Source: Cellulomonas fengjieae
GTDB lineage: Bacteria; Actinomycetota; Actinomycetes; Actinomycetales; Cellulomonadaceae
Direction: 5' to 3'
NCBI RefSeq assembly: GCF_018388465.1
Contig: NZ_CP074404.1
Location: forward strand, 1,240,001 to 1,304,000
DNA length: 64,000 nt
The translations under genes were made by a program, and so were the position numbers. Below the pieces are notes generated by a model that worked only from the letters and a program-made list of their open reading frames with translations, did no database searches and had not been told where the DNA came from. Numbering within the stretch: the first letter of the stretch is position 1; each line of letters starts with the position of its first letter. Shown here in pieces: positions 46,484 to 54,008 of this stretch.

Positions 46484-47455
46484 TCAGCCGACCCGCGAGC
46501 GCGCAGCGAGCGTGTTCAGCAGGGCGGCGCCCGTCGCTGCGTCGTCGACCGTCACGACGAACGACCGGCCGCCGGAGCGCTCGACCTGGAGTCCCTCGCC
46601 GGTCCGCAGCACGACGCCCACCCGGCCGCCCTGACCCACGCGGTAGCCCCACCCGCCGAACTCGGCGAACGGGGAGACGGTGACCGCCGCGGCCTGCACC
46701 ACCTCGTCGAGCGGCACCGACAGCCGCGGCCAGCCCACCGCCGAGCGCACGGTCAGCCCGCGCCGGTCGACCGTGACGGTGAACCAGGTGCTCGACAGCA
46801 CGACCGCCGCCAGGAGTACCGCGGTGACGGGCAGCGCGGGGATCGAGAGTGCCACGCCGAGCACGAGCATCAGCGCAGCCCCGCTTCCGCCGAGCACGAG
46901 GGCGACCCGGCTCTCGGCGTGCGTCACCCAGGCGGCTGACTCGTCGGGCGCGAGGTCGAGCATCGCGGCGCGCGCAGGCACCGGGTCGGTGGTGGGCAGC
47001 GGAGCGTCTCCGGGGGCCAGCCAGGCGCCGAGCGCCGCGACCCCCAACCCGACGCAGAGTGCGAGGGTGATCATCGGGTCGACCCCGACGACGTCGGCGG
47101 CGTCGGCGAGTCCGCGCTGCAGGGACAGCGTGCCGACCAGCAGCGTCGCGAGGAAGGCGGCGAGGCCGAGGGCGGTGGCGACGCCGATCCTGCGGACCAT
47201 CGCCGTGCGGCCCCAGAAGAACGCCACCGCCCAGCACGCCGCCGCCAGGACGACGGTCGCGATCGCCCCCGGCCACAGGGCGCCGGCCAGGGACGAGAAC
47301 CCGTCGGGGCCGTCGGGGCCGAAGTGCACGGCGACCGGGTCCGGCAGCTGCGAGGCCCAGGCGCGGGCCGCCACGAACGGGACAGCGGCGACCGCGAGCG
47401 GCACGACGAGGGTCAGGACCGTCGTGGCTGTGCGGTGCGGCACCGGGGGTGTCAT
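46484..47455 (-). CDS. DUF1648-type membrane protein co-transcribed with GntR regulator
   Basis: 323 aa. Hydrophobic segments at about 10-30, 60-80, 92-112, 130-145 and two near 190-225, then a soluble C-terminal part (STWFTVTVDRRGLTVRSAVGWPRLSVPLDEVV). The N-terminal LPDPVAVHFGPDGPDGFSS fits DUF1648 (family pattern P...HFN..G.P). DUF1648 proteins are commonly encoded next to YtrA-type GntR regulators; function unknown. ATG overlaps the GntR stop by 4 bp. Confidence 0.75.
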   Translation of the reverse strand: MTPPVPHRTATTVLTLVVPLAVAAVPFVAARAWASQLPDPVAVHFGPDGPDGFSSLAGALWPGAIATVVLAAACWAVAFFWGRTAMVRRIGVATALGLAAFLATLLVGTLSLQRGLADAADVVGVDPMITLALCVGLGVAALGAWLAPGDAPLPTTDPVPARAAMLDLAPDESAAWVTHAESRVALVLGGSGAALMLVLGVALSIPALPVTAVLLAAVVLSSTWFTVTVDRRGLTVRSAVGWPRLSVPLDEVVQAAAVTVSPFAEFGGWGYRVGQGGRVGVVLRTGEGLQVERSGGRSFVVTVDDAATGAALLNTLAARSRVG

Positions 47456-47802
47456 CGAAGGGCCTCCTTGACCAGGGCGATGGTGGTCTGTGGCTCGATC
47501 CCCAGCGATCGCGCGACGCGGACCAGGTTCTCGACCGCGGCGTGCAGCTCCGCGTTGTCCTGCGCGGGCACCGTCACGACCGCGCCCCGACCGCGGCGCA
47601 GCTCGATCAGGCCCTCGTCACGTAGGTCCTGGTAGGCGCGCAGCACCGTGTGCAGGTTGATGTCCAGGGATGCGGCCAGCTCCCGGGCGCCGGGCAGCCG
47701 CTCGCCGTCCGTGAGCTCGCCGCGCGCGACGGCCGCACGCACCTGCTCGGCCAGCTGCGCGAACAGCGGGTCCGGGCTGGTGGGGTCGACGCGGAAGAGC
47801 AC
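47452..47802 (-). CDS. GntR-family repressor, YtrA subfamily
   Basis: 116 aa. Winged helix-turn-helix at residues 10-75 (DPLFAQLAEQVRAAVARGELTDGERLPGARELAASLDINLHT VLRAYQDL) and a short C-terminal helix, as in YtrA-type regulators. GTG 47802 lies six bases after TAGAGT, so the message is leaderless. A palindrome fills its promoter spacer, which implies autorepression. Coupled to the DUF1648 gene. Confidence 0.88.
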   Translation of the reverse strand: MLFRVDPTSPDPLFAQLAEQVRAAVARGELTDGERLPGARELAASLDINLHTVLRAYQDLRDEGLIELRRGRGAVVTVPAQDNAELHAAVENLVRVARSLGIEPQTTIALVKEALR

Positions 47803-47808
47803 GTAGCC

Positions 47809-47838
47809 ACTCTAGTTGTTTGATGACAACTATAACAA
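47809..47838 (-). promoter_or_regulatory. GntR promoter
   Basis: On the minus strand: -35 TTGTTA (47838-47833), 18-bp spacer, -10 TAGAGT (47814-47809), six bases, GTG 47802. Confidence 0.7.
47813..47832. promoter_or_regulatory. GntR operator palindrome
   Basis: TAGTTGT-TTGATG-ACAACTA, two perfect 7-bp arms. It occupies the whole -35/-10 spacer and overlaps the first two bases of the -10. Confidence 0.7.
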
Positions 47839-47897
47839 GAGTCCAGCGCGCACGGTCGACGCATGAGGTGCGAGGCGCGGTGCCCAGACCACACGCA

Positions 47898-47931
47898 GAA
47901 CGACCCGGCCAAATTTTCGGCCGGGTCGTTC
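47898..47931 (-). terminator. Terminator of cysK-cysE
   Basis: GAACGACCCGGCC (47898-47910) and GGCCGGGTCGTTC (47919-47931), 13-bp perfect stem with loop AAATTTTC, 15 bases past the cysE stop. Confidence 0.8.
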
Positions 47932-47945
47932 CGCGCTGCGAGGGG

Positions 47946-48530
47946 TCAGATGTAGATCGCCGGGTCGTCGACCTCGACGTCGAACGGCGCCGCGGCCGGG
48001 CGGAGCCGGATCGTGGCGGGCACGCCCACGGCGATCGCCCCCGCCGGGACGTCGTGGATGACGACCGCGTTGGCGCCGACCTGCGCGCCGTCCCCGATCC
48101 ACACAGGACCGAGCACCTTGGCGCCGGCCCCGATCACGACGTTGTCGCCGAGCGTCGGGTGCCGCTTGCCGTGGCGCATCGTCTTTCCGCCCAGGGTTGA
48201 CCCGTGGAACAGGACGACGTCGTCGCCCACCTCGGCCGTCTCGCCGATGACGACGCCCATGCCGTGGTCGATGAACAGGCGCCGCCCGAGGCGTGCACCT
48301 GGATGGATCTCGATCCCGGTGGCCGCCCGCGCGAGCTGGGAGATCAGCCGCGCGGGCAGCCGCAGGCCGGGCCGGTGCCACAGGCGGTGCGCCAGCCGGT
48401 ACACCCACACCGCGTGGACGCCGGGGTACCCGAGGGCGACCTCGGCGAGCGACCGGGCCGCGGGGTCGCGGTTCCGGGCAGCCTCCAGGTCTTCCCTGAG
48501 GGTGGCGAGCAGGTGAGGGTGGTCGGACAC
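47946..48530 (-). CDS. cysE: Serine O-acetyltransferase
   Basis: 194 aa, the short (EpsC-like) form. Makes O-acetylserine from serine and acetyl-CoA for cysteine synthesis. Hexapeptide-repeat region with the catalytic segment [30 protein letters not shown] and [23 protein letters not shown]-terminus ends DDPAIYI, with the terminal Ile that in this family inserts into CysK to form the cysteine synthase complex. GTG 48530; 29 bp after cysK. Confidence 0.92.
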   Translation of the reverse strand: MSDHPHLLATLREDLEAARNRDPAARSLAEVALGYPGVHAVWVYRLAHRLWHRPGLRLPARLISQLARAATGIEIHPGARLGRRLFIDHGMGVVIGETAEVGDDVVLFHGSTLGGKTMRHGKRHPTLGDNVVIGAGAKVLGPVWIGDGAQVGANAVVIHDVPAGAIAVGVPATIRLRPAAAPFDVEVDDPAIYI

Positions 48531-48559
48531 GGTGCCTTCGTCCTGTGGGGTGTGGGCGG

Positions 48560-49495
48560 TCAGTCGAGCAGGTCGGCGTAGAGCACGGTGGACAGGTAGC
48601 GCTCACCGAACGACGGGATGATCGTGACGATCAGCTTCCCGGCGTTCTCCGGGCGCTTGGCCAGGATGGTCGCGGCGTGCAGCGCGGCGCCGGAGGAGAT
48701 GCCGACGAGCAGACCCTCCTCGGCGGCCGCGCGGCGGGCGACCTTGACGGCGGTCTCCGCGTCGACGTCGATGATCTCGTCGTAGATCGTGGTGTCCAGG
48801 ATCTCGGGCACGAAGTTGGCGCCGATGCCCTGGATCTTGTGCGGGCCGGGGGCGCCACCGTTGAGGATGGGCGACTCGGCAGGCTCGACGCCGACGATCT
48901 GCACGCCCGGCTTGCGCGCCTTGAGCACCTGGCCGACGCCGGTGATGGTGCCACCGGTTCCGATGCCGGCGACGAGGATGTCGATCTCGCCGTCCGTGTC
49001 CGCCCAGATCTCCTCGGCGGTGGTCGTCCGGTGGATCTCGGGGTTGGCCTCGTTGGCGAACTGCCGCGCCAGGATGGCCCCGGGACGCTCGGCGACGATC
49101 TCCTCGGCGCGGTTGACCGCACCGCGCATGCCCTCGGACCCCGGCGTGAGGATGAGCTCCGCACCGAAGGCGCGCAGCAGGAGCTTGCGCTCCTTCGACA
49201 TCGTCTCCGGCATGGTGAGCACGACCTTGTAGCCGCGGGCTGCGCCGACAAAGGCGAGCGCGATGCCGGTGTTGCCGCTGGTCGCCTCGACGATCGTGCC
49301 GCCGGGCTTGAGCTCGCCGGACGCCTCGGCGGCGTTGATGATCGCGACGCCGATGCGGTCCTTGACCGAGTTGGCCGGGTTGTAGAACTCGAGCTTGCCG
49401 ACGACGGTGGCGGGGGCACCGTCGGTGATCTTGTTGATGCGCACGAGCGGGGTGTTGCCGATGAGCGCCGTTGCGTCGTCGTAGATGCGTGCCAT
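48560..49495 (-). CDS. cysK: Cysteine synthase A (O-acetylserine sulfhydrylase)
   Basis: 311 aa PLP enzyme making cysteine from O-acetylserine and sulfide. PLP Lys in [13 protein letters not shown], substrate loop [13 protein letters not shown], phosphate-binding [13 protein letters not shown], and [14 protein letters not shown] 49495 has GAGGA upstream. Preceded by a Cys-rich leader ORF and a possible attenuator; followed by cysE. Confidence 0.94.
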   Translation of the reverse strand: MARIYDDATALIGNTPLVRINKITDGAPATVVGKLEFYNPANSVKDRIGVAIINAAEASGELKPGGTIVEATSGNTGIALAFVGAARGYKVVLTMPETMSKERKLLLRAFGAELILTPGSEGMRGAVNRAEEIVAERPGAILARQFANEANPEIHRTTTAEEIWADTDGEIDILVAGIGTGGTITGVGQVLKARKPGVQIVGVEPAESPILNGGAPGPHKIQGIGANFVPEILDTTIYDEIIDVDAETAVKVARRAAAEEGLLVGISSGAALHAATILAKRPENAGKLIVTIIPSFGERYLSTVLYADLLD

Positions 49496-49513
49496 GGTTC
49501 CTCTTCGGTCGAG

Positions 49514-49534
49514 GCTGCCGGGCCGGCCGGCAGC
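49514..49534 (-). promoter_or_regulatory. Hairpin next to the cysK ribosome site
   Basis: GCTGCCGG (49514-49521) and CCGGCAGC (49527-49534), 8-bp stem, 5-nt loop, ending about ten bases before the cysK Shine-Dalgarno. Could act as a terminator stem or limit ribosome access. Confidence 0.45.
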
Positions 49535-49625
49535 GGGTGGGGACTAGAGCGTCGGGTTCCGACGACGCGAGGGCGTCGGTCGGACGGCGCCGCGCAGCGG
49601 AAGGCGCCGGGGCCGGGTACGGGGC

Positions 49626-49689
49626 GAGCGCTGGCGCGGGAGATGGTCCCCGGTCAGGGGTTCCTCGCGCGAAGGAGCAGCCAGCGCTC
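49626..49689 (-). promoter_or_regulatory. Long-range stem starting at the cysK leader stop codon
   Basis: GAGCGCTGGC (minus strand 49689-49680, whose first G is the last base of the leader TAG) pairs perfectly with GCCAGCGCTC (49635-49626). A ribosome paused on the Cys codons just before the stop would cover the first arm. Confidence 0.6.
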
Positions 49690-49763
49690 TACAGACAGCG
49701 ACAACAGGCCGGCGCCGCGAAGGCGCGGACGAGGACGGCGGGGGCGGCAGTCTGCACGCGCAT
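49689..49763 (-). CDS. Cysteine-rich leader peptide of cysK-cysE
   Basis: 24-codon ORF. ATG 49763 has GGAGGA 7 nt upstream. The last six residues read ACCRCL (TGT TGT CGC TGT CTG) directly before TAG, so three Cys codons lie at the very end. The rest is Ala/Val-rich. It is unrelated in sequence to the leader at 43441 but has the same length and Cys clustering, and lies 193 bp upstream of cysK. This is the expected form of a cysteine-sensing leader. Confidence 0.72.
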   Translation of the reverse strand: MRVQTAAPAVLVRAFAAPACCRCL

Positions 49764-49919
49764 CGCTTCGTCCTCCGAGACCGGTTCGGTCGGTTGCCCC
49801 CCGCAGGCGCGGGACCGCAATCGGCCATGACGCTAGCGTCAACGCACGCGGGTGCGCAAAGCATCCCCACCAGGCGGACACCGCAGCGGCCGCCGCGGCG
49901 AACGCCACAGGCCGGGCCG

Positions 49920-50333
49920 CTAGGGCGCCGCGACCACGTTGATCATCCAGTCCACCCCGAACCGGTCGGTGCACATCCCGAAGACGTCGCCCCACTGCGC
50001 CTTCTCGAGCGGCTGCGTGATCGTGCCGCCCGTCGACAGCGTGTCCCAGTAGCGCCGCAGCTCGGCCTCGTCGTCCCCGTTGAGCGACATGGTGACGAAG
50101 CTGGTGCTGGAGCGCTCGGCGGAGAGCGGCGTGTCCGCCGCCATGATGATCAGCCCGCCGGGGGTGGTGAGGTTGGCGTGCATCAGCTTCTCGGACTCGG
50201 CCGGGTCGTCGCTGACCTGGAACTCCGCGAAGGTGCTCATGGTCAGCTCGCCGCCGAAGACCGACTGGTAGAACTCCATCGCCTCCCGGGCCGTGTCGCG
50301 AAAACTGAGGTACGGGTTGAGGTGCGTCTTCAT
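49920..50333 (-). CDS. VOC family protein (PhnB-like)
   Basis: 137 aa glyoxalase/bleomycin-resistance fold. Typical PhnB-like opening LNPYLSFRDTAREAMEFYQSVFGGEL and closing AQWGDVFGMCTDRFGVDWMINV. Function unspecified for the family. ATG 50333 has AAGGAG six bases upstream. Divergent from the AlkZ-type gene. Confidence 0.88.
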   Translation of the reverse strand: MKTHLNPYLSFRDTAREAMEFYQSVFGGELTMSTFAEFQVSDDPAESEKLMHANLTTPGGLIIMAADTPLSAERSSTSFVTMSLNGDDEAELRRYWDTLSTGGTITQPLEKAQWGDVFGMCTDRFGVDWMINVVAAP

Positions 50334-50406
50334 CGCGGACTCCTTCGGTCGGGCGGCCGGAACGTGCACCTTGTCAGCGCCCACCCACACGCCCAGGATC
50401 GGATGC

Positions 50407-51489
50407 GTGGACCGACTCGAGGTCGCGCACCGGCGCCTGCACAACCAGCACCTGTCCGGCCTGCGGCTGGCCGACCCGGCCGCGGTGGTCCGGCACCTGG
50501 GCGCCTCGCAGGCGCAGGAGTACACGATGGCGAAGTGGTCGCTGGGTCAGCGGAGCGCGGACGCCGACGACACCGCGGTGCAGGCTGCGCTCGATGCGGG
50601 AAGGATCCTGCGCACGCACGTGCTGCGGCCGACGTGGCACTTCGTCGCCCCCGAGGACATCCGCTGGATGCTGGAGCTCACCGGACCCCGCGTGCGCGGG
50701 CTCAGTCGCTATTACGAGCGGCAGTCGGACATCGACGCGGCGCTCGCCGACCGCTCGACCGACGTCATCGGCGAGGCGCTCCAGGGCGGGAACCACCTGA
50801 CCCGCGCCCAGGTGCAGGAGGCGCTGGCGCGGGCCGGCATCGAGGCGCGCGGCGTCCGGCTCGTCTACCTGGTGATGGCCGCGGAGCAGGCCGGCGTCGC
50901 GGTCAGCGGGGCAGTCTCGGGAAAGCAGCGGACCTATGCGCTGCTGGACGAGCGCGTCCCGCCGACCGCACCGCTCGACCCGGACGAGGCGCTGGCGGAG
51001 CTGACCCGGCGGTTCTTCGTCAGCCACGGCCCGGCGACCGTCAAGGACTTCGCCTGGTGGGCGAGCCTCACGCTGCACGAGATCGGTCGGGGACTGGCCA
51101 TGCTGGCCGGCGAGCTGACGTCGGTCGAGGTCGACGGCCTCACCTACTGGTTCGCGCCCGCCGATGCGCCGACGCGGGATCCGGCCCCCACCGTGCACGT
51201 GCTGCAGGGGTACGACGAGTACGGCGTGGCCTACACGCAAGGGCGTTCCGCGGCGAACATCGCGGGACTGACGATCGCACCGCCGGACACGAACATGGTG
51301 ATCCAGCCGCTCGTCCTCGACAGCCAGTTCGTCGGCTGGTGGCGCAGGATCGTGGGTCGCGACGGGGTCGTCGCCGAGCCGCACCTCGCCGTCACGCTCG
51401 ACGACGACCAGGTGGCGGCGATGCGGGCCGCGTTCGACCGGCTGGCCGAGTTCGCGGGGGTCCCGATCGTGCTGAGGTTGGACAGCTGA
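50407..51489 (+). CDS. Winged-helix DNA-binding protein (AlkZ/HTH_42 family)
   Basis: 360 aa. The family blocks LSGLRLADPAAVVRHLGASQAQEY, GRILRTHVLRPTWHFVAPEDIRWML and FFVSHGPATVKDFAWWASLT match PF06224-type proteins; the last resembles the QxQ/substrate region of AlkZ-like DNA glycosylases that unhook interstrand crosslinks. GTG 50407 follows CAGGAT by seven bases; the longer frame to 50293 overlaps the divergent VOC gene. Confidence 0.83.
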   Translation: MDRLEVAHRRLHNQHLSGLRLADPAAVVRHLGASQAQEYTMAKWSLGQRSADADDTAVQAALDAGRILRTHVLRPTWHFVAPEDIRWMLELTGPRVRGLSRYYERQSDIDAALADRSTDVIGEALQGGNHLTRAQVQEALARAGIEARGVRLVYLVMAAEQAGVAVSGAVSGKQRTYALLDERVPPTAPLDPDEALAELTRRFFVSHGPATVKDFAWWASLTLHEIGRGLAMLAGELTSVEVDGLTYWFAPADAPTRDPAPTVHVLQGYDEYGVAYTQGRSAANIAGLTIAPPDTNMVIQPLVLDSQFVGWWRRIVGRDGVVAEPHLAVTLDDDQVAAMRAAFDRLAEFAGVPIVLRLDS

Positions 51490-51507
51490 CCAGAAGGCGT
51501 GTAGAGT
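51478..51507 (+). promoter_or_regulatory. Promoter of a small gene
   Basis: TTGGAC (51478-51483), 18-bp spacer, TAGAGT (51502-51507), overlapping the 3' end of the AlkZ-type gene. Confidence 0.5.
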
Positions 51508-51570
51508 TCTTACTCGGATCTCCCGGTCTGCATGGTGGTGTCAGCATCCCATCGTGAAGGATCGGCCCGG

Positions 51571-51714
51571 ATGTGGAACGCGTCGCTACGAGAGCGGCGG
51601 ACGGCCATGGTCCGGGTGGCTGATCTTCGACAGCCCCCAATGGCGCTGGGGGCGGTTCAAGCCGCGCGCAACAAGGACAAGCGGGCGCGGTGGGCGAAGG
51701 CCAACAGGTGCTGA
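51571..51714 (+). CDS. Small basic protein, unknown
   Basis: 47 aa, no family recognised. Arg/Lys-rich at both ends, closing RNKDKRARWAKANRC. It has a promoter-like element about 65 bp upstream, GAAGGA before ATG 51571, and a strong terminator 9 bp after the stop, so a transcript is well supported even if coding is not proven. An in-frame ATG at 51532 would give 60 aa. The transcript could instead be a small RNA. Confidence 0.45.
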   Translation: MWNASLRERRTAMVRVADLRQPPMALGAVQAARNKDKRARWAKANRC

Positions 51715-51722
51715 CGGACATG

Positions 51723-51771
51723 CAGCCCCGGTGCAGCCCGCGACGAGAGTCGCGGCGCAGCACCGGGGCTG
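51723..51771 (+). terminator. Terminator of the small gene
   Basis: Nested stems CAGCCCCGGTGC/GCACCGGGGCTG (51723-51734, 51760-51771) and CCGCGAC/GTCGCGG (51738-51744, 51749-51755), followed by TTCTCGTC. Confidence 0.75.
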
Positions 51772-51869
51772 TTCTCGTCCGTCCGGCCAGGGCCTTTCGT
51801 CACGTCGGATCGAGTAGTGAGCGAAGGAGACTGGACTTGGGCGCCCGAGCCCTGGAACAGGAGACCGAG

Positions 51870-52070
51870 ATGGACACCGCGTACGCCGAGGGTTGGCTGC
51901 GCCTGACCAAGAACGACCGTCGGCAGCACTTCTTCCGCGACGGCATGAGCGTGTGCGGACGGTTCGTGACGCCGACGGTGCGCTTCCCGGAGGACGACGG
52001 CCCGGACCGCGGCGAGTGCCCGACCTGCCGGCGCGTCTTCGACAGCGAGCACGGGCAGACGCAGTACTGA
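51870..52070 (+). CDS. Small zinc-ribbon-like protein, unknown
   Basis: 66 aa. H20, C29, C50 and C53 (the last two as ECPTCRR) could bind one zinc. The start ATG 51870 has AGGAG six bases upstream. Hydrophilic and acidic in the middle. No family recognised. The gene lies between the terminator at 51723-51771 and the convergent sigma-factor operon. Confidence 0.6.
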   Translation: MDTAYAEGWLRLTKNDRRQHFFRDGMSVCGRFVTPTVRFPEDDGPDRGECPTCRRVFDSEHGQTQY

Positions 52071-52101
52071 CGGAGTGCACGCGTCGCCGTGAGGGCCTCT
52101 T

Positions 52102-53058
52102 TCACCGGGTGACCGCCAACGCCCACCCGGCCACGACGCCGTCGGCGTCGGAGAACTCCCACGCGGGCAGCGAGTCCTGCGGCTCTGCCGTGGCGACGCC
52201 GGCGATCAGCGTCGCCGTCGTGATCGGGCCGGCCGGTGCCGACGGCGCGTTCAGCGGAGAGAACAGCCGATCCGTGACGTGTTCCATGAAGCTCGGCACG
52301 TGGTGCACCTGCGGCATCGAGCCGTCCCGGTGGTGGCGCAAGGCGTCGAGCGCCTGGTCGGCCGAGACGGTGGCCACGTCGGTCGATCGCGCCGGCACCG
52401 TGGTGGAGAAGCTGACGGACCGCAGGCTCCCGTCCTCGACGAAGCTGATGATGACCGGTGGGGCCATGCCCGACGGCCGTGCAGTCTGGTCCGTGCCGGG
52501 CACCCGCGGTTCGGCGACGAACCGCGCTGCGCCGTCGGGCCGCTGGTCCACGTGCAGGACGGTGTCGGTGGGCCACCCGAGTGCCGTGAGGATCCGGCGA
52601 GCCTCGCGCTCCCGCGCGTCCGCCGCGGGGAACGTCGCGACCCCGGGCGTCGACACCACCGAGGGTCCCTGGAACGTGTACATGTCGCCGTCGTCGTCGG
52701 GTGTCCCGGGAGACTGCTCCCAGATGCTCACCGTCCCGGTCGCGGTGGCGTAGACCCCGTCCGCGACCGCGACGACCGGACCGCCGAAGGCGTCGGCCAG
52801 CACGGCCGTGTCGTCGGGAAGCCCGAGGGCCGAGGTGCGGAACTCCCAGGAGCGCAGGGTCGGCGGAACCGCCGGGAGCTCGACCCCGTCGGCGAGCGTG
52901 ATCAGCGGGTCCCCGAAGCGCTCGGACCACAGGTCGCTGGAGCGTCCCGGTCCCCACGCCCAGACGGCCAGCGTCGGGACCGAGACGAGCGCCGCGACGA
53001 CGACCACCGCGACGAGCACGCCGCGGACCACCTGACGAGGAACGGTGCGCGTCGTCAT
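52102..53058 (-). CDS. Membrane-anchored extracytoplasmic protein of ECF sigma operon
   Basis: 318 aa, family not recognised. One N-terminal transmembrane helix (VRGVLVAVVVVAALVSVPTLAVWAW, residues 11-35), then an extracytoplasmic domain with no cysteines. It lies 1 bp past the preceding stop, third in the operon sigma factor, short membrane protein, this gene. It may sense or respond to the envelope signal that controls the sigma factor; that is inference from position only. Confidence 0.65.
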   Translation of the reverse strand: MTTRTVPRQVVRGVLVAVVVVAALVSVPTLAVWAWGPGRSSDLWSERFGDPLITLADGVELPAVPPTLRSWEFRTSALGLPDDTAVLADAFGGPVVAVADGVYATATGTVSIWEQSPGTPDDDGDMYTFQGPSVVSTPGVATFPAADAREREARRILTALGWPTDTVLHVDQRPDGAARFVAEPRVPGTDQTARPSGMAPPVIISFVEDGSLRSVSFSTTVPARSTDVATVSADQALDALRHHRDGSMPQVHHVPSFMEHVTDRLFSPLNAPSAPAGPITTATLIAGVATAEPQDSLPAWEFSDADGVVAGWALAVTR

Positions 53059-53059
53059 C

Positions 53060-53380
53060 TCAGCCTCGCGTCCCGCGCTCGTCGACGGTGTAGACCGTGC
53101 CGTCGGGATGGGTCAGGTGGAGCGTCACCGCGGGGCGCGGGCCGGCGAGCTGGGGCTCGGGCACGGCCGTCGCCCCTCCCGAGCCGAGGGCGGGGGACGA
53201 CGTCCCTGCGACGACGAGCACGGCCGCGGTCAGGGAGGCGCACCCCGCGACCCACCATCGACGCAACCGGTCGACGGGTCGGGGCGCGGCGAGCGCGTCG
53301 AGGTACGCGGACTCCCGCGAGCGGGAGGGCGGAACGGCCGGTGCGGCGGCGCGCAGGGCGTCCAGCGGATCGTCGGTCAT
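53060..53380 (-). CDS. Short single-pass membrane protein, possible anti-sigma factor
   Basis: 106 aa. Cytoplasmic N-terminus (MTDDPLDALRAAAPAVPPS), one transmembrane segment (VAGCASLTAAVLVVAGTSS) near 45-63, and an outside tail (VTLHLTHPDGTVYTVDE). ATG overlaps the sigma-factor stop by 4 bp, the usual arrangement for a cognate anti-sigma. It lacks the HxxxCxxC zinc motif of ZAS anti-sigmas and is shorter than most. Confidence 0.55.
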   Translation of the reverse strand: MTDDPLDALRAAAPAVPPSRSRESAYLDALAAPRPVDRLRRWWVAGCASLTAAVLVVAGTSSPALGSGGATAVPEPQLAGPRPAVTLHLTHPDGTVYTVDERGTRG

Positions 53381-53889
53381 GCGGGCTCTCCGATCGGGTC
53401 GGACGTCTGGCGGGTGTAGACGGTGCGGAACCGGGCGCGGGCGCGGTGGAGCCGGACCCTGACCGTGCCGGGGGTCAGACCGAGCACCCGGGCGGCGTCG
53501 GACAGCGACACCTCGTCCCAGAGGCACAGCAGCAGGAGCTCCCGGTCGGTGGAGCTGAGCGCGCAGAGCGCGTCGGTGATCGCGGAGCGCTCCGCGACCG
53601 GACCGGCGATGTCCGGCACCACGACCGACCCGACGGCGGCCTCGCGGGACCGGCGCCGAGTGTCGCCCCGGGCCGTGGTCGACAGGACGTGCCGTGCCGC
53701 CGTGAGCAGCCACGCGACCTCCCGGTCGGCCGGGATCTCGTCGAGCTTCTGCCACGCCAGCGCGAGCACGTTCGCAGCGATGTCCTCGCCGATCGTGGCG
53801 CCGGCGCGGCGGGCCGCGTAGGCGTACACGCGGTCATAGTGCGCGTCGAAGAGTGCGCGGAACCGCGCCTCCCCACCGTCGTGCGCCAC
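53377..53889 (-). CDS. ECF-type RNA polymerase sigma factor
   Basis: 170 aa. Region 2 at FRALFDAHYDRVYAYAARR and VAWLLTAARHVLSTTARG; region 4 at LCLWDEVSLSDAARVLGLTPGTVRVRLHRARARFR. GTG 53889 has GAGGAG five bases upstream. First gene of a three-gene operon with coupled translation. The ECF group cannot be fixed without comparison. Confidence 0.87.
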   Translation of the reverse strand: MAHDGGEARFRALFDAHYDRVYAYAARRAGATIGEDIAANVLALAWQKLDEIPADREVAWLLTAARHVLSTTARGDTRRRSREAAVGSVVVPDIAGPVAERSAITDALCALSSTDRELLLLCLWDEVSLSDAARVLGLTPGTVRVRLHRARARFRTVYTRQTSDPIGEPA

Positions 53890-54008
53890 GTGCACTCCTC
53901 GCGTCGTCGTCAGGCATGAGTGCCCGCAGACGGCGTCGGCGTTACACGTGCACCCATCCGGCCCATCGGCCGACCGCGGGCCGTTACCAAGGACTCGGCG
54001 CACCGACG

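Noticed and set aside
46464..47276. Alternative minus frame inside the DUF1648 gene
   Set aside because: Arg/Gly-rich shadow with no hydrophobic pattern. The frame ending at 46484 has clear membrane helices and couples to GntR.
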